Assembly (NCBI GenBank): GCA_019931245.1
Contig: JAINDL010000029.1
Span: 1-64,000, forward strand
From: Bryobacteraceae bacterium CoA2 C42
GTDB taxonomy: Bacteria; Acidobacteriota; Terriglobia; Bryobacterales; Bryobacteraceae
DNA: 64,000 nt
Reading direction: 5' to 3'
The position numbers and the translations under genes are program-made. This document shows, piece after piece, positions 26,301-33,276 of this stretch. Within the stretch, counting starts at the first letter, position 1. Each line of letters opens with the position of its first letter. A model generated the notes under the pieces. The model searched no databases. It saw only the letters and a program-made list of their open reading frames with translations, and was not told the DNA's origin.

Positions 26301-26522
26301 GCTGCCTACGGGCCGCGGCTGTTCAATACGGACTTCAACCTGTCGAAGGGCTTCCGCCTGACCGAGCGGCAGAGCTTCGATATCCGGTGGGAGGCGTTCA
26401 ACCTGTTCAACACGGTGAACTTCAACAACCCGCAGACGACGGTGGGCAACACCAACTTCGGCTGGATCACCTCGGCGCGCGACCCGCGGATCATGCAGCT
26501 GGCCATTCGCTACCGTTTTTAG
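23316..26522 (+). CDS. Oar-like TonB-dependent receptor
   Basis: A 1068-residue outer-membrane protein of the large acidobacterial Oar/TonB family. A signal peptide (MKIYLGLLTIVSALWAQ) is followed by a carboxypeptidase-regulatory-like domain (about 20-110; GTYDVEVGRSGFKNVKLSE) and a plug domain (about 115-240; DGVDNNQGTQNAQSLSAQVV, FSAEFGRSAGAVVNVSIKSG). A long barrel rich in aromatic and glycine strands follows, ending in LAIRYRF with terminal phenylalanine. Codon usage is more C-ending than in neighbouring genes, suggesting high expression. The substrate is unknown; relatives are proposed to bind large polymers. An exported hydrolase follows after 15 bp and may be co-transcribed. Confidence 0.95.
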   Translation: MKIYLGLLTIVSALWAQTDSASLRVLVEDPSAAAVAGAKVTLVNRGSGARLLVESSADGYALFSPIQRGTYDVEVGRSGFKNVKLSEVRINIDERRLVRVKLEVSTVSETVEVTASVAAIQTEQGSLGQVISGRTAVELPLAGRRYTELALLSPGVAASTLNPTTRGPGWFVANGNYHTQNNFLLDGVDNNQGTQNAQSLSAQVVQPNPDAIAEFKVQTNSFSAEFGRSAGAVVNVSIKSGSNETHGTGYYFNRNSALAARGWTNNLQNVPKNNLKWDQFGGTIGGPVVKNKLFYFGAYEGFRQSFADTFLTTVPTMAQRQGQFGALNIVDPSTNAAFPGNVIPASRFDALAKKVIDLYPEPNTAGQFQNGRPTNNYSLQRDGNENTHKFDTRLDYNVNDRNQIMGRFSWLRQKFNRDAIFPGLADGVGNQGAQFNENRSLALAWTKTISPRMVNTLRYGNNDTFAEFAHATASGQKADAFGFRGFPPEMLQVGGLPLINPTNYNQLGTRNFRPQFQSPKLNQIIDTISLTAGKHFLRGGFEMRLKNNSFIDVTRRTPAYNFQGRFTNDAMGDLLLGFPESVQLNTVPEVKQLQEAYSFFLQDDWKLSPRLTLNLGLRYEYTTPFYGSGTNKNINFDPATGGLVLASDKDKYLTTPDKNNFGPRLGFAWQAIEEKLVVRGGYGIFYNAEDIYGSEASLALNPPQLIQPTLLRVGTGPAPVRLSDPLPAGVLSNFDSRTIGLRTRERNQRSGRIQQFNLAVQYRVNRASTWEVAYAGNRGVNLFGLYERNQTAFGVDGSVAANRPFPLWQGIQTGASRGKSWYNALQTKFEHNFSNGLYALVSLTWASAIDQVGTWDAGASPQFLDRFDQENGRMTQTPKVQYTTAVTYELPFGKGKKFGSGWNGFTDAVLGGWRTSGIINWRTGLPLNVSLNSNGIDPRTGQAYRFLNRNGGGLRPDRVGEANTGIDPKTDRFRFLDAAAFRIQAVNTPGNAARNAAYGPRLFNTDFNLSKGFRLTERQSFDIRWEAFNLFNTVNFNNPQTTVGNTNFGWITSARDPRIMQLAIRYRF

Positions 26523-26537
26523 CGGTATAACGGGGGG

Positions 26538-27458
26538 ATGCTCTCCCGTCGTGATCTCGGTTGGCTGCTGGCACTGCCGGCAATAGCAAAGGAAAAGGGG
26601 TTCGAAGCGATGGCGGGGAAGTTCCCGCCCCGCGAACGAACCCCGGTTTCCGTGGAGACGCTCGGCGAGGCGCAGGTAGCGCAGGGCTACCGGCGGCAGA
26701 AGATCCGCTATGGCGCCAAGCCGGGCAATCCGGTGTATGCGTGGGTGCTGACGCCGGATCAGTGGAGCGGCAAGGCGGCGCTGTGCCTGCACCAGACGAC
26801 GCGCATCGGCAAGGACGAACCGGCCGGGCTGGGCGGGAAGCCGAACCTGCACTACGCGCACGAACTGGCGCAGCGGGGCTATCTGTGTCTGGCGCCGGAC
26901 TATCCTTCATTCGGCGATGACGTGACGGACTTTCCGAAGGACGTCTTCGCGGCCGGGCTGGCTTCGGGAACGATGAAGGGGATGGTGAACCACCGGCGGG
27001 GCGTGGACCTGCTGCTGGAGCGCGGGGCGAAGTCGGTAGTGGCGATCGGGCATTCGCTGGGCGGCCACAATGCGCTGTTTATCACCGGATTCGACCGGCG
27101 GATCCGCGCGGCGGTGACCAGTTGCGGCTTCACGTCGATGGCCAAATACAAGGGCGGGAACCTGAAAGGCTGGGACCAGGACCGGTACATGCCGCGGGTG
27201 CGGGAGCGGTACCACAACAACCCGGCCGAGGTGCCGTGGGACTTTCCGGACCTGTTCCGGATGATGGCGGGGCGGGCGTTGTTCATCAGCGCTCCGCTGC
27301 GGGACGACAACTTCGACAACAGCGGGGTGCGCGACACGGTGGCGGCGGTGAGCGGCGTGTTCCGGCCCGGGAAACTGGTGACCGCGTATCCGGACTGCGG
27401 ACACGATTTCCCAGCCGAAATCCGCCAACAGGCCTACGCGTTCCTCGACCGTGCGTAA
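26538..27458 (+). CDS. Exported alpha/beta hydrolase (acetyl-xylan-esterase/dienelactone-like)
   Basis: A 306-residue protein starting MLSRRDLGWLLALPAIA, a Tat-like or Sec export signal. The hydrolase fold carries the nucleophile elbow GHSLGGHNA, an aspartate in RDDNFDNSG and a histidine in DCGHDF. LCLHQTT near residue 94 marks the oxyanion region. It fits the alpha/beta hydrolase family 7-like/acetyl-xylan-esterase-type proteins that Acidobacteria and Planctomycetes export. It sits 15 bp downstream of the Oar-like receptor, so substrate import and hydrolysis may be linked; this is inference. Substrate unknown. Confidence 0.9.
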   Translation: MLSRRDLGWLLALPAIAKEKGFEAMAGKFPPRERTPVSVETLGEAQVAQGYRRQKIRYGAKPGNPVYAWVLTPDQWSGKAALCLHQTTRIGKDEPAGLGGKPNLHYAHELAQRGYLCLAPDYPSFGDDVTDFPKDVFAAGLASGTMKGMVNHRRGVDLLLERGAKSVVAIGHSLGGHNALFITGFDRRIRAAVTSCGFTSMAKYKGGNLKGWDQDRYMPRVRERYHNNPAEVPWDFPDLFRMMAGRALFISAPLRDDNFDNSGVRDTVAAVSGVFRPGKLVTAYPDCGHDFPAEIRQQAYAFLDRA

Positions 27459-27544
27459 CCCTTTTACAAAAGTTTCACAACCTGGAGACGACTGGACGCC
27501 AAATTGCCCGTAAGATCAAGTCCGGAGCCTTACACGGATTACAG

Positions 27545-27892
27545 ATGCCGATCTTCCAGGACGAATTTCTTTTTATTGACCATTCGGTGGTGTTTTTTGA
27601 GGATAGGCGGTTAACGTTGACACGCAAGGAGTTCGAGCTGTTGGCGGTCCTTTCGCAGAACGAGGGCGAAACGATTGAGCGGGATTTGCTGCTCGAGACG
27701 GTGTGGGGATACTGCCGGGGAACGCGGACGCGGACGCTGGACGTCCATGTGCGACGCTTGCGCCGCAAGCTGGGCGGTTATGGCGAATCTTACATTCAAA
27801 CCATCTTCGGGGTAGGTTACCGGTTTTCCCGTTTGCGCCCCGCGCGGGCGCTCGTAATGCCCGGTCCATCGGTCTACGCAATCGGCGCCTGA
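27545..27892 (+). CDS. Effector-only OmpR/PhoB-type winged-helix regulator
   Basis: A 115-residue protein consisting of a PhoB-type DNA-binding domain: LTLTRKEFELLAVLSQNEGE, then TIERDLLLETVWG, then the recognition helix and wing TRTLDVHVRRLRRKLG, and YIQTIFGVGYRF. There is no receiver domain; only about 20 residues (MPIFQDEFLFIDHSVVFFED) precede the usual N-terminal beta sheet. I start at ATG 27545; the frame is open further upstream but overlaps the hydrolase gene in a different frame. It could be constitutively active, or regulated by an unseen partner such as the soluble kinase at 29210. A truncated response regulator is the main alternative. Confidence 0.85.
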   Translation: MPIFQDEFLFIDHSVVFFEDRRLTLTRKEFELLAVLSQNEGETIERDLLLETVWGYCRGTRTRTLDVHVRRLRRKLGGYGESYIQTIFGVGYRFSRLRPARALVMPGPSVYAIGA

Positions 27893-27896
27893 GCAG

Positions 27897-27924
27897 GCAA
27901 AACCCTCTACAATAGAGGTTTTGC
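27897..27924 (+). promoter_or_regulatory. Hairpin enclosing aroA ribosome-binding site and a -10-like box
   Basis: The arms GCAAAACCCTCTA (27897-27909) and TAGAGGTTTTGC (27913-27924) are complementary with one bulged C, around a 3-base loop, and end directly at the aroA ATG. The right arm contains AGAGG (27914-27918), the best Shine-Dalgarno for aroA with six bases spacing, so folding would hide it. TACAAT (27908-27913) within the element resembles a -10 box; if used, the leader would be only a few bases. It may be a terminator-like element of the upstream regulator or an RBS-occluding hairpin; the sequence does not decide. Confidence 0.6.
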
Positions 27925-29208
27925 ATGCAGGTAACGATTCAACCCGCGTCCGCGATCAGCGGCGCCATCCGGCTTCCCGGCGATAAATCCATCTCGCACC
28001 GCTACGCGATTCTGGCCTCGATTGCCGAGGGCACCTCCACGCTCCGCAACTACTCCACCGGGGCGGACCCGCATTCGACGCTGCACTGCGTCGAGACGCT
28101 GGGCATCGGCGTCGAGAAGGACGGGACTACCGTGAAGGTCCACGGCAAGGGGTTGCGGGGCTATGCGGCGCCGTCGAAGACGCTTGATGTGGGCAACTCG
28201 GGGTCGACGATCCGGATGATGAGCGGGATTCTGGCCGCGCAGCCGTTTACGAGCCGGCTTGAAGGCGACGCCTCCATTGCGCGGCGGCCGATGAAGCGGA
28301 TTATCACGCCGCTCGAGCTGATGGGCGCGCGGATCAGCGCCGTCGACGGGACCTATCCGCCGCTGGAGATTCAGGGCAACCCGGAGTTGCGGGCGATTGA
28401 CTATACGCTGCCGGTGGCGAGTGCGCAGGTGAAGAGCTGTGTCCTGTTTGCCGGGCTGTACGCCGACGGGACGACGGTGACGCGGGAGTCGCACAAGACG
28501 CGCGACCATTCCGAGATTGCGCTCAAAGAGTTCGGCGCCGAGATTACGGCGCGGGGCACGACGGTCTCGATTACGAGCGGGGCGGCGCTGACCGGGCGCG
28601 AGTTGCTCGTGCCGGGCGATCTTTCGGGTGCGGCGTTTTTTCTGGTGGCGGCGATTCTGGCGCGGGAGTCGAATCTGGTGATCTACGACGTGGGCGTGAA
28701 CCCGTCGCGGACGGCGTTGATCGACTTTCTGGTGGGCGGCGGGGCGCAGATCAAGGTGCTCGACGTGCGGTCTTCGGGCGGCGAGTTGATCGGCGATCTG
28801 CAGGTGCGGGCGAGCCGGTTCCGGGGCGGGTTGATTGAGAAGGGCACGACGGCGGCGTTGATTGACGAGATCCCGGTGCTGGCCGTGCTGGGCGCGATGA
28901 GCGAAGAGGGGCTGGAGGTCCGGGACGCGGGCGAGTTGCGGGTTAAAGAGACTGACCGGATTGCCACCGTGGCCGAGAACATGCGGCGGATGGGAGTGAC
29001 CGTGGAGACGACGCAGGACGGCATGCGGATTCCGGGTAAGCAGAAGTTCCGGGCCGCGGAGGTGGAGTCGTTCGGCGACCACCGGATTGCGATGGCTTTC
29101 GCCGTGGCGGCGCTGTTTGCCGATGGTGCGAGCACGGTAAACGAGGCCGAGGCGGCCAGTGTGTCGTTTGCCGAGTTCTACGATACGCTCGACCGCATTC
29201 GAGGCTGA
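27925..29208 (+). CDS. aroA: 3-phosphoshikimate 1-carboxyvinyltransferase (EPSP synthase)
   Basis: A 427-residue enzyme joining shikimate-3-phosphate and phosphoenolpyruvate in the sixth step of chorismate synthesis. The substrate-binding LPGDKSISHRYAILAS (K21, S22, R26) is at the start, LDVGNSGSTIRMMSGIL is the second signature, and the late motifs RVKETDRI and FGDHRIAMAFAVAAL (here SFGDHRIAMAF) are present. Length is typical. The hairpin covering its ribosome-binding site is unusual. A soluble histidine kinase gene starts 1 bp after its stop. aroB is on the other strand at 32199. Confidence 0.97.
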   Translation: MQVTIQPASAISGAIRLPGDKSISHRYAILASIAEGTSTLRNYSTGADPHSTLHCVETLGIGVEKDGTTVKVHGKGLRGYAAPSKTLDVGNSGSTIRMMSGILAAQPFTSRLEGDASIARRPMKRIITPLELMGARISAVDGTYPPLEIQGNPELRAIDYTLPVASAQVKSCVLFAGLYADGTTVTRESHKTRDHSEIALKEFGAEITARGTTVSITSGAALTGRELLVPGDLSGAAFFLVAAILARESNLVIYDVGVNPSRTALIDFLVGGGAQIKVLDVRSSGGELIGDLQVRASRFRGGLIEKGTTAALIDEIPVLAVLGAMSEEGLEVRDAGELRVKETDRIATVAENMRRMGVTVETTQDGMRIPGKQKFRAAEVESFGDHRIAMAFAVAALFADGASTVNEAEAASVSFAEFYDTLDRIRG

Positions 29209-29209
29209 C

Positions 29210-29845
29210 GTGGAGCGAGATACCGAGCTGACCGTCGCCGGCCTGGCGCACGACCTGAACAACGTGTTTGAGACGTTGGCGGAGTCGGCCGAACTGCTCG
29301 GGCGGGACCCGAAGTGGGCCCGTTTGGCGGCGACGATTCGCCGGAGCGTGACGCGGGGCAGCCGGATTGTGGACAGTCTGACGGAGACGGCGCGGGAGTC
29401 GGGCGAAGTGCAGGCGGTGCTCGACAACGCGATTCAGCACGCGGACGACTTTTTGCAGGTGACGCGGGCGGCCACGGTGACGTGGCACCGGGAGATTGAG
29501 CCGGGCTTGCGGCTGCCGGGTTCGACCGCGGGGTGGGAGCGGGTGTTCGTCAATTTGTTTCTGAACGCGGCACAGATTAAGCCGGAAGAGGCCGTGATTG
29601 AAATTGCGGCGCGGCGGCGGGCGGAGAATCTGGTGATCACGGTGGCGGACAACGGACCGGGGATTTCGGCCGAGATTCTGCCGCACATTTTTGAGCCGCG
29701 TTTTACGACGAAACGAAGCCGGAGCCGGACGGGGCTGGGGCTGCACATTGTTTCGTCGATCGTGCAGAGCAACGGCGGAACGGTGAGCGCGGAGAACCGG
29801 GAGCCGCGCGGGGCGCTGTTTACGATTACGCTGCCGGTGGATTAA
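29210..29845 (+). CDS. Soluble sensor-less histidine kinase
   Basis: About 211 residues with only catalytic parts: an H-box at the start (LTVAGLAHDLNNVFETLAES, phospho-acceptor His14) and a HATPase domain with N box NLFLNAA, G1 DNGPGISAEILPHIFEPRF, the FTTK element and G2 GLGLHIVSSIVQSNGG. No transmembrane segment or sensor domain is seen. I start at GTG 29210, with GAGG five bases upstream; an earlier GTG at 29159 lies within aroA. It follows aroA by one base. No receiver gene is adjacent; the nearest DNA-binding candidate is the receiver-less regulator at 27545, so its partner is unknown. Confidence 0.88.
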   Translation: MERDTELTVAGLAHDLNNVFETLAESAELLGRDPKWARLAATIRRSVTRGSRIVDSLTETARESGEVQAVLDNAIQHADDFLQVTRAATVTWHREIEPGLRLPGSTAGWERVFVNLFLNAAQIKPEEAVIEIAARRRAENLVITVADNGPGISAEILPHIFEPRFTTKRSRSRTGLGLHIVSSIVQSNGGTVSAENREPRGALFTITLPVD

Positions 29846-30106
29846 GCAGGCACGCGGAAGCCTTGCGCCAAAGGGCTTTGCGGCACAGAGGCGGGTCCGG
29901 AGGCCCGCAAGATGGGGGCTTGAAGCGCGCAGAACGGAAAAAACTCCGGAAAATGGGGCTCCCGGAGCGATTTTCCCTTTACAGGAGCAGGAAAACTGCC
30001 TTATGATTGCAACTGCATAGGAATCGATTGGAACATTTCAGCATGAAAATGATTGAAACGTTTTAGGCGGGTTCCGATTCTCCAGGAGAATCAGTAAAGG
30101 AGCAAC
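29846..30106 (+). other. 261-bp intergenic leader of the HU gene
   Basis: No gene is seen. A GC-rich first half holds two short stem-loops: GCGGG/CCCGC at about 29891-29908, and CTCCGG (29944-29949) with CCGGAG (29962-29967), the latter followed by GATTTTCCCTTT, which could terminate the kinase transcript. The second half (about 29970-30106) is AT-rich compared with the surrounding DNA and probably carries the HU promoter, but I cannot pick -35 and -10 boxes with confidence. AAAGGAG upstream of the HU ATG is a strong ribosome-binding site. Confidence 0.4.
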
Positions 30107-30427
30107 ATGGCTGTCGTAACACGTATGACGCAGACGCAACTCGTCGCTGCCCTCGTCGAGGGTGTGGAAGGGATCAATAAGAAGCAGGCGAAGGCATTTT
30201 TGACACTGTATGCCGAAATCGCCATCAAGGAAACCAAGAAGAACGGGGTGGCCGTGCTTCCGGGTCTCGGCCGCCTGGTGCGCCAGGAGCGCAAAGCGCG
30301 CACGGGCCGCAACCCTGCCACGGGCGCGACCATCAAGATTCCGGCCAAGAAGGTTGTTAAGTTCCGCGTAGCGAAGGCGGTGAAAGACGCCATCGTGCCG
30401 CCGAAAAAGACCAAGGCTTCGAGCTAA
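30107..30427 (+). CDS. HU family DNA-binding protein
   Basis: A 106-residue nucleoid protein that bends DNA non-specifically as a dimer. It has the HU helices (TQTQLVAALVEGVEGINKKQ), the saddle strand VAVLPGLGRLVRQERKAR, the arm with the intercalating-proline motif GRNPATGATIKIPAK, and the C-terminal FRVAKAVKDAI. A lysine-rich tail (PPKKTKASS) extends beyond the standard 90 residues. A strong ribosome-binding site (AAAGGAG), a long AT-rich leader and a good terminator suggest high expression. It is full-length, unlike the HU-like gene at 14542. Confidence 0.96.
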   Translation: MAVVTRMTQTQLVAALVEGVEGINKKQAKAFLTLYAEIAIKETKKNGVAVLPGLGRLVRQERKARTGRNPATGATIKIPAKKVVKFRVAKAVKDAIVPPKKTKASS

Positions 30428-30466
30428 ACCTCTCTCTCCTCTTTCCATCCAGTTCCAAAAACTCAA

Positions 30467-30501
30467 AACCCCCGCCGGGACTCCCAGCGGGGGTTCTTTT
30501 C
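30467..30501. terminator. Bidirectional intrinsic terminator between HU and tatA
   Basis: A 9-bp perfect stem AACCCCCGC (30467-30475) / GCGGGGGTT (30487-30495) with an 11-base loop. On the plus strand it is followed by CTTTTCTT, and on the minus strand by TTGAGTTTTT, so it can end both the HU transcript and the convergent tatA transcript. Confidence 0.9.
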
Positions 30502-30546
30502 TTACCGATTCCGTTCCGCCCAAATTGCGGGCGACCAGAGGAAGCC

Positions 30547-30726
30547 TTACGCCTGCTTCTTTTCTTCGGCCTGTTCCGGGGCTTTTTCTTCGCCTTTGAG
30601 AGCGTTCTTGAAGTTCTTGATCCCCTCGCCCAGACCCTTTGCGACCTCGGGAATCTTCTTCCCGCCGAACAGCAAAGCGGCAATGGCCAGGATGACCAAT
30701 AGTTCTTGCCAGCCAAATCCTCTCAT
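30547..30726 (-). CDS. tatA: Sec-independent translocase subunit TatA/TatE
   Basis: A 59-residue single-span membrane protein of the twin-arginine translocase. The transmembrane segment [20 protein letters not shown] is followed by the amphipathic helix [19 protein letters not shown] and a charged tail. I start at MRGFGWQ because AAAGGAGG lies just upstream; the frame is open further upstream without a ribosome-binding site. It has its own promoter-like region (TATAAT). No tatB or tatC is adjacent in the window. The Tat-type signals on the two DUF1501 proteins and the hydrolase at 26538 are candidate substrates. Confidence 0.95.
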   Translation of the reverse strand: MRGFGWQELLVILAIAALLFGGKKIPEVAKGLGEGIKNFKNALKGEEKAPEQAEEKKQA

Positions 30727-30753
30727 ATGGCCTCCTTTGGAATTTACGCCTTT

Positions 30754-30777
30754 ATTATACCCATACGGCAAGCCGTA
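30754..30777 (-). promoter_or_regulatory. tatA promoter with palindromic operator-like site
   Basis: On the minus strand a perfect TATAAT -10 box (30754-30759) lies about 28 bp before the tatA start codon. Immediately upstream is an exact inverted repeat TACGGC-TT-GCCGTA (30764-30777) that fills the spacer. The -35 position reads TTTCCT, a poor match. A palindrome in the spacer fits a MerR-like or repressor site, but no regulator can be named. Confidence 0.5.
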
Positions 30778-30790
30778 GGAAACCAGCCGG

Positions 30791-31465
30791 CTAGCGAACG
30801 AAAGCGCCGGCCAGCGCGAAGACCAGGCCAAGCAGCCAGACCGGAGCGGTCATGGCGAAGCCCTTGGCTTTGCTGACCCCGGCCAGGGCGGCAAAGCCGA
30901 GGCCAAGGATAACGATGTACCAGACGGTGAAGAACGAGAAGTAGTTGAGCAGGGCGGCGAGCAGGGGCGGGGCCTCGGCGCCGAGCAGCAGGTCGAAGCC
31001 GAAGGCGGGTTGCAGTCCTTTCATCGAAGCGAGCGTGCCGCGGAGGTGGACGACGACGGACTGGGCCACCTGCGCGAGCAGGGGAATCAGCGAGCAGTGG
31101 GCGAGCAGCGTGAAGACCTCCGGGAACTGGAGCCGGGCGCCCAGGATGGTGCCGAAGCCCAGGACGAGGGCGCTGCTGATGGCGAGCATGACGGCGAGCA
31201 TGACGGGGGTCATGATCATCGAGAAGTTCAGGCTGGAGCGCATGAGGTCCATGGATTCGCGGGCTTTCTGTTCGGCCATTTGCTCGAGCATGTCCTGGTA
31301 CATGGCGTTTTCGAGGAGCGGGCGCAGCAGCAGGCTGAGGGCGACGGAGGCGAGAGCGGCGAGGGCGAGCGGAGGGAGCCAGGCGAGTCTGCCCTGGGTG
31401 CGCTGGCAACGGACCGAGGCGACCGGATCGAGAAAGATGTTGAGGATGGCGAGAACGGCGTTCAT
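30791..31465 (-). CDS. YIP1 family integral membrane protein
   Basis: A 224-residue polytopic membrane protein. The start [21 protein letters not shown] matches Yip1-domain bacterial proteins (region before a first helix [18 protein letters not shown]). Further spans are [58 protein letters not shown] and [17 protein letters not shown]. Function in bacteria is unknown. It overlaps ubiE by 4 bp and is the last gene of the aroB-ubiE operon. Confidence 0.85.
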   Translation of the reverse strand: MNAVLAILNIFLDPVASVRCQRTQGRLAWLPPLALAALASVALSLLLRPLLENAMYQDMLEQMAEQKARESMDLMRSSLNFSMIMTPVMLAVMLAISSALVLGFGTILGARLQFPEVFTLLAHCSLIPLLAQVAQSVVVHLRGTLASMKGLQPAFGFDLLLGAEAPPLLAALLNYFSFFTVWYIVILGLGFAALAGVSKAKGFAMTAPVWLLGLVFALAGAFVR

Positions 31466-32202
31466 GGTTTGCGGGCGCTCTGTTTACGGGCAATATGCAG
31501 GGCGACGATGCCGAAGGTGAGGCGGTCGAAGGTGACGTCGGCAAAGCCGGCGGAGCGGAAATCGGCGGCGAGGGCTTCGGCGCCGGGGAATTTGCGGACC
31601 GATTCGGGCAGGTAGGTGTAGGCATCGGGGCGGCCGCTGAGCAGGGCGCCGATGCGGGGGAGGATCTGCAGGCTGTAGAAGTTGTAGAGGGCGCGGAAGG
31701 CGGCGTTGGGCGGGGTGGAGAATTCGAGAATCGCGGCGGCGCCGCCGGGGCGGAGGACGCGGTGGAGTTCGGCGATGCCCTTGCGGTAGTTGGCGAAGTT
31801 GCGGAAGCCGAAGGCGCAGGTGACGAGGTCGAGCGAGGCGTCGGCGAGGGGGAGCGCGAGGGCGTCGGCTTCAAAGAGCGGGGAGCGGGCGCGTTTGGCC
31901 TGGGAGGCGGTAAGCATGGGGTGGCAGAAGTCGCTGCCGAGGAGGGGGGCGCGGCGGCGCTTTTCGAGGGCGAGCAGCAGGTCGCCGGTGCCGCAGCAGA
32001 GGTCGAGGATGCGCGCGGCGGGGTTGTCGAGGTAGGCCTGCACGCGGCGGACGGTGTGGGCGCGCCAGAGTTGATCGATCTGGAGGGAGAGGACGCGGTT
32101 CAGCAGGTCGTAGCGGGGGGCGACATCGGCGAACATGCCGCGGACCCAGCGGGCGGCCTCCTGTTCGGTGCGGGCGCCCGGGGGGGTGGTGCCGCGGCTC
32201 AT
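31462..32202 (-). CDS. ubiE: Demethylmenaquinone/ubiquinone methyltransferase UbiE/MenG
   Basis: A 246-residue SAM-dependent C-methyltransferase that completes menaquinone (or ubiquinone) synthesis. Signatures are VAPRYDLLNRVLSLQIDQLW at about 27-46, the SAM motif ILDLCCGTGDLLLAL, the family pattern VTCAFGFRNFANYRKGIAEL, VLRPGGAAAILEFS and the late FGIVALHIARK. An acidobacterium would be expected to use it for menaquinone. Both ends overlap neighbours by 4 bp (aroB upstream, YIP1 downstream), so it is translated as part of an operon. Confidence 0.96.
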   Translation of the reverse strand: MSRGTTPPGARTEQEAARWVRGMFADVAPRYDLLNRVLSLQIDQLWRAHTVRRVQAYLDNPAARILDLCCGTGDLLLALEKRRRAPLLGSDFCHPMLTASQAKRARSPLFEADALALPLADASLDLVTCAFGFRNFANYRKGIAELHRVLRPGGAAAILEFSTPPNAAFRALYNFYSLQILPRIGALLSGRPDAYTYLPESVRKFPGAEALAADFRSAGFADVTFDRLTFGIVALHIARKQSARKP

Positions 32203-33254
32203 GCCAGGGCCGCGGCGGCGGCGGCGACGACATCGGCGTGGGGGATGCCGCGGACGATCTCCGTCCGGCCGATGGCGGTGGCGAGGACGAAGTGGGTTTG
32301 GCCCTGAATGGTTTTCTTGTCCTTGTAGATGTGGCCGGCGAGGGCTTCGGCGGTGACGCCGGGGACGGGCGGGAGCGGGCCGTAGAGACCGATGACGCGG
32401 GCGATTTCGGCGGCGGTGGCGGCGTCGAGGTGGCCGGTGCGGACGGCGAGGTGGCCAGCGGCGAGCATGCCGTAGGCCACGGCTTCGCCGTGGAGGAAGA
32501 CGGAGTAGCTCGTCTCGGCTTCGAGGGCGTGGCCGAGGGTGTGGCCGTAGTTGAGAATGCGGCGCAGGCCGCCCTCTTTTTCGTCGGCCGAGACCACGCC
32601 GGCTTTGATGCGGACGCTTTCGTCGATGATCTTTTCGAGTACTTCCGGGTCCTGCGCGAGGACCGCATCGGCGCGTTCGGCCATAATGGCGAACAGTTCG
32701 GGGCTGGCGATGATACCGTGCTTGACCACTTCGAAGAGGCCGGCGCGGAACTCGCGGGGGGGCAGGGAGGCGAGGACAGTGGGGTCGATGAGGACGGCGT
32801 GAGGCTGGTGGAACGAACCGATCAGATTCTTGCCGCCCACCAGGTTGACGCCGGTTTTGCCGCCCACGGCGGCGTCCACCTGCGCGAGAAGCGTGGTGGG
32901 CACCTGAATCACCGGGACCCCGCGCATGAAGATGGCGGCCAGAAAGCCGCCGACATCGCCGCAGATGCCGCCGCCGAAGGCGACGACGACGCTCGAACGG
33001 TCCGCGCCGCGGGCGAGCATCTGGTCGGCGAGGGATTCGACTACGCTGAGCCGCTTGTTCGGTTCGCCGCCGGGATAATGCAGCACCTCGAAACCGGCCA
33101 GGCGGGGGGCGTAGAGTGCGTGAACATCCGGGGTGGTGACCACGAAAACCTTGCCGGCTTGGGCCGGCAGAAAGTCGGGAATTCGGGCGCTAATTCCGTT
33201 CCGGACGGTGCAGGTATAGGTTTGCGCAGCGGTGGTGACGACGTGGGAAGGCAC
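32199..33254 (-). CDS. aroB: 3-dehydroquinate synthase
   Basis: A 351-residue enzyme converting DAHP to 3-dehydroquinate, second step of the shikimate pathway, NAD- and divalent-metal-dependent. Motifs are VVAFGGGICGDVGGFLAAIF, VPTTLLAQVDAAVGGKTGVN, IDPTVLASLPPREFRAGLFE and the metal histidines in ILNYGHTLGHALE plus LHGEAVAYG. I start at a GTG (33254) with AGGAA upstream; this gives a normal length. It is divergent from nadB with only 22 bp between starts. Confidence 0.97.
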   Translation of the reverse strand: MPSHVVTTAAQTYTCTVRNGISARIPDFLPAQAGKVFVVTTPDVHALYAPRLAGFEVLHYPGGEPNKRLSVVESLADQMLARGADRSSVVVAFGGGICGDVGGFLAAIFMRGVPVIQVPTTLLAQVDAAVGGKTGVNLVGGKNLIGSFHQPHAVLIDPTVLASLPPREFRAGLFEVVKHGIIASPELFAIMAERADAVLAQDPEVLEKIIDESVRIKAGVVSADEKEGGLRRILNYGHTLGHALEAETSYSVFLHGEAVAYGMLAAGHLAVRTGHLDAATAAEIARVIGLYGPLPPVPGVTAEALAGHIYKDKKTIQGQTHFVLATAIGRTEIVRGIPHADVVAAAAAALA

Positions 33255-33276
33255 TGATTTCCTTGTACCATAGGGA

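Noticed and set aside
25134-26861. 575-codon minus-strand open frame
   Set aside because: Antisense to the Oar-like receptor; basic low-complexity product.
27122-27544. Upstream extension of the winged-helix regulator
   Set aside because: The frame is open but antisense-like in composition and overlaps the hydrolase gene; no receiver-domain motif is present.
27907-29427. 506-codon minus-strand open frame
   Set aside because: Antisense to aroA and kinase, both strongly supported.
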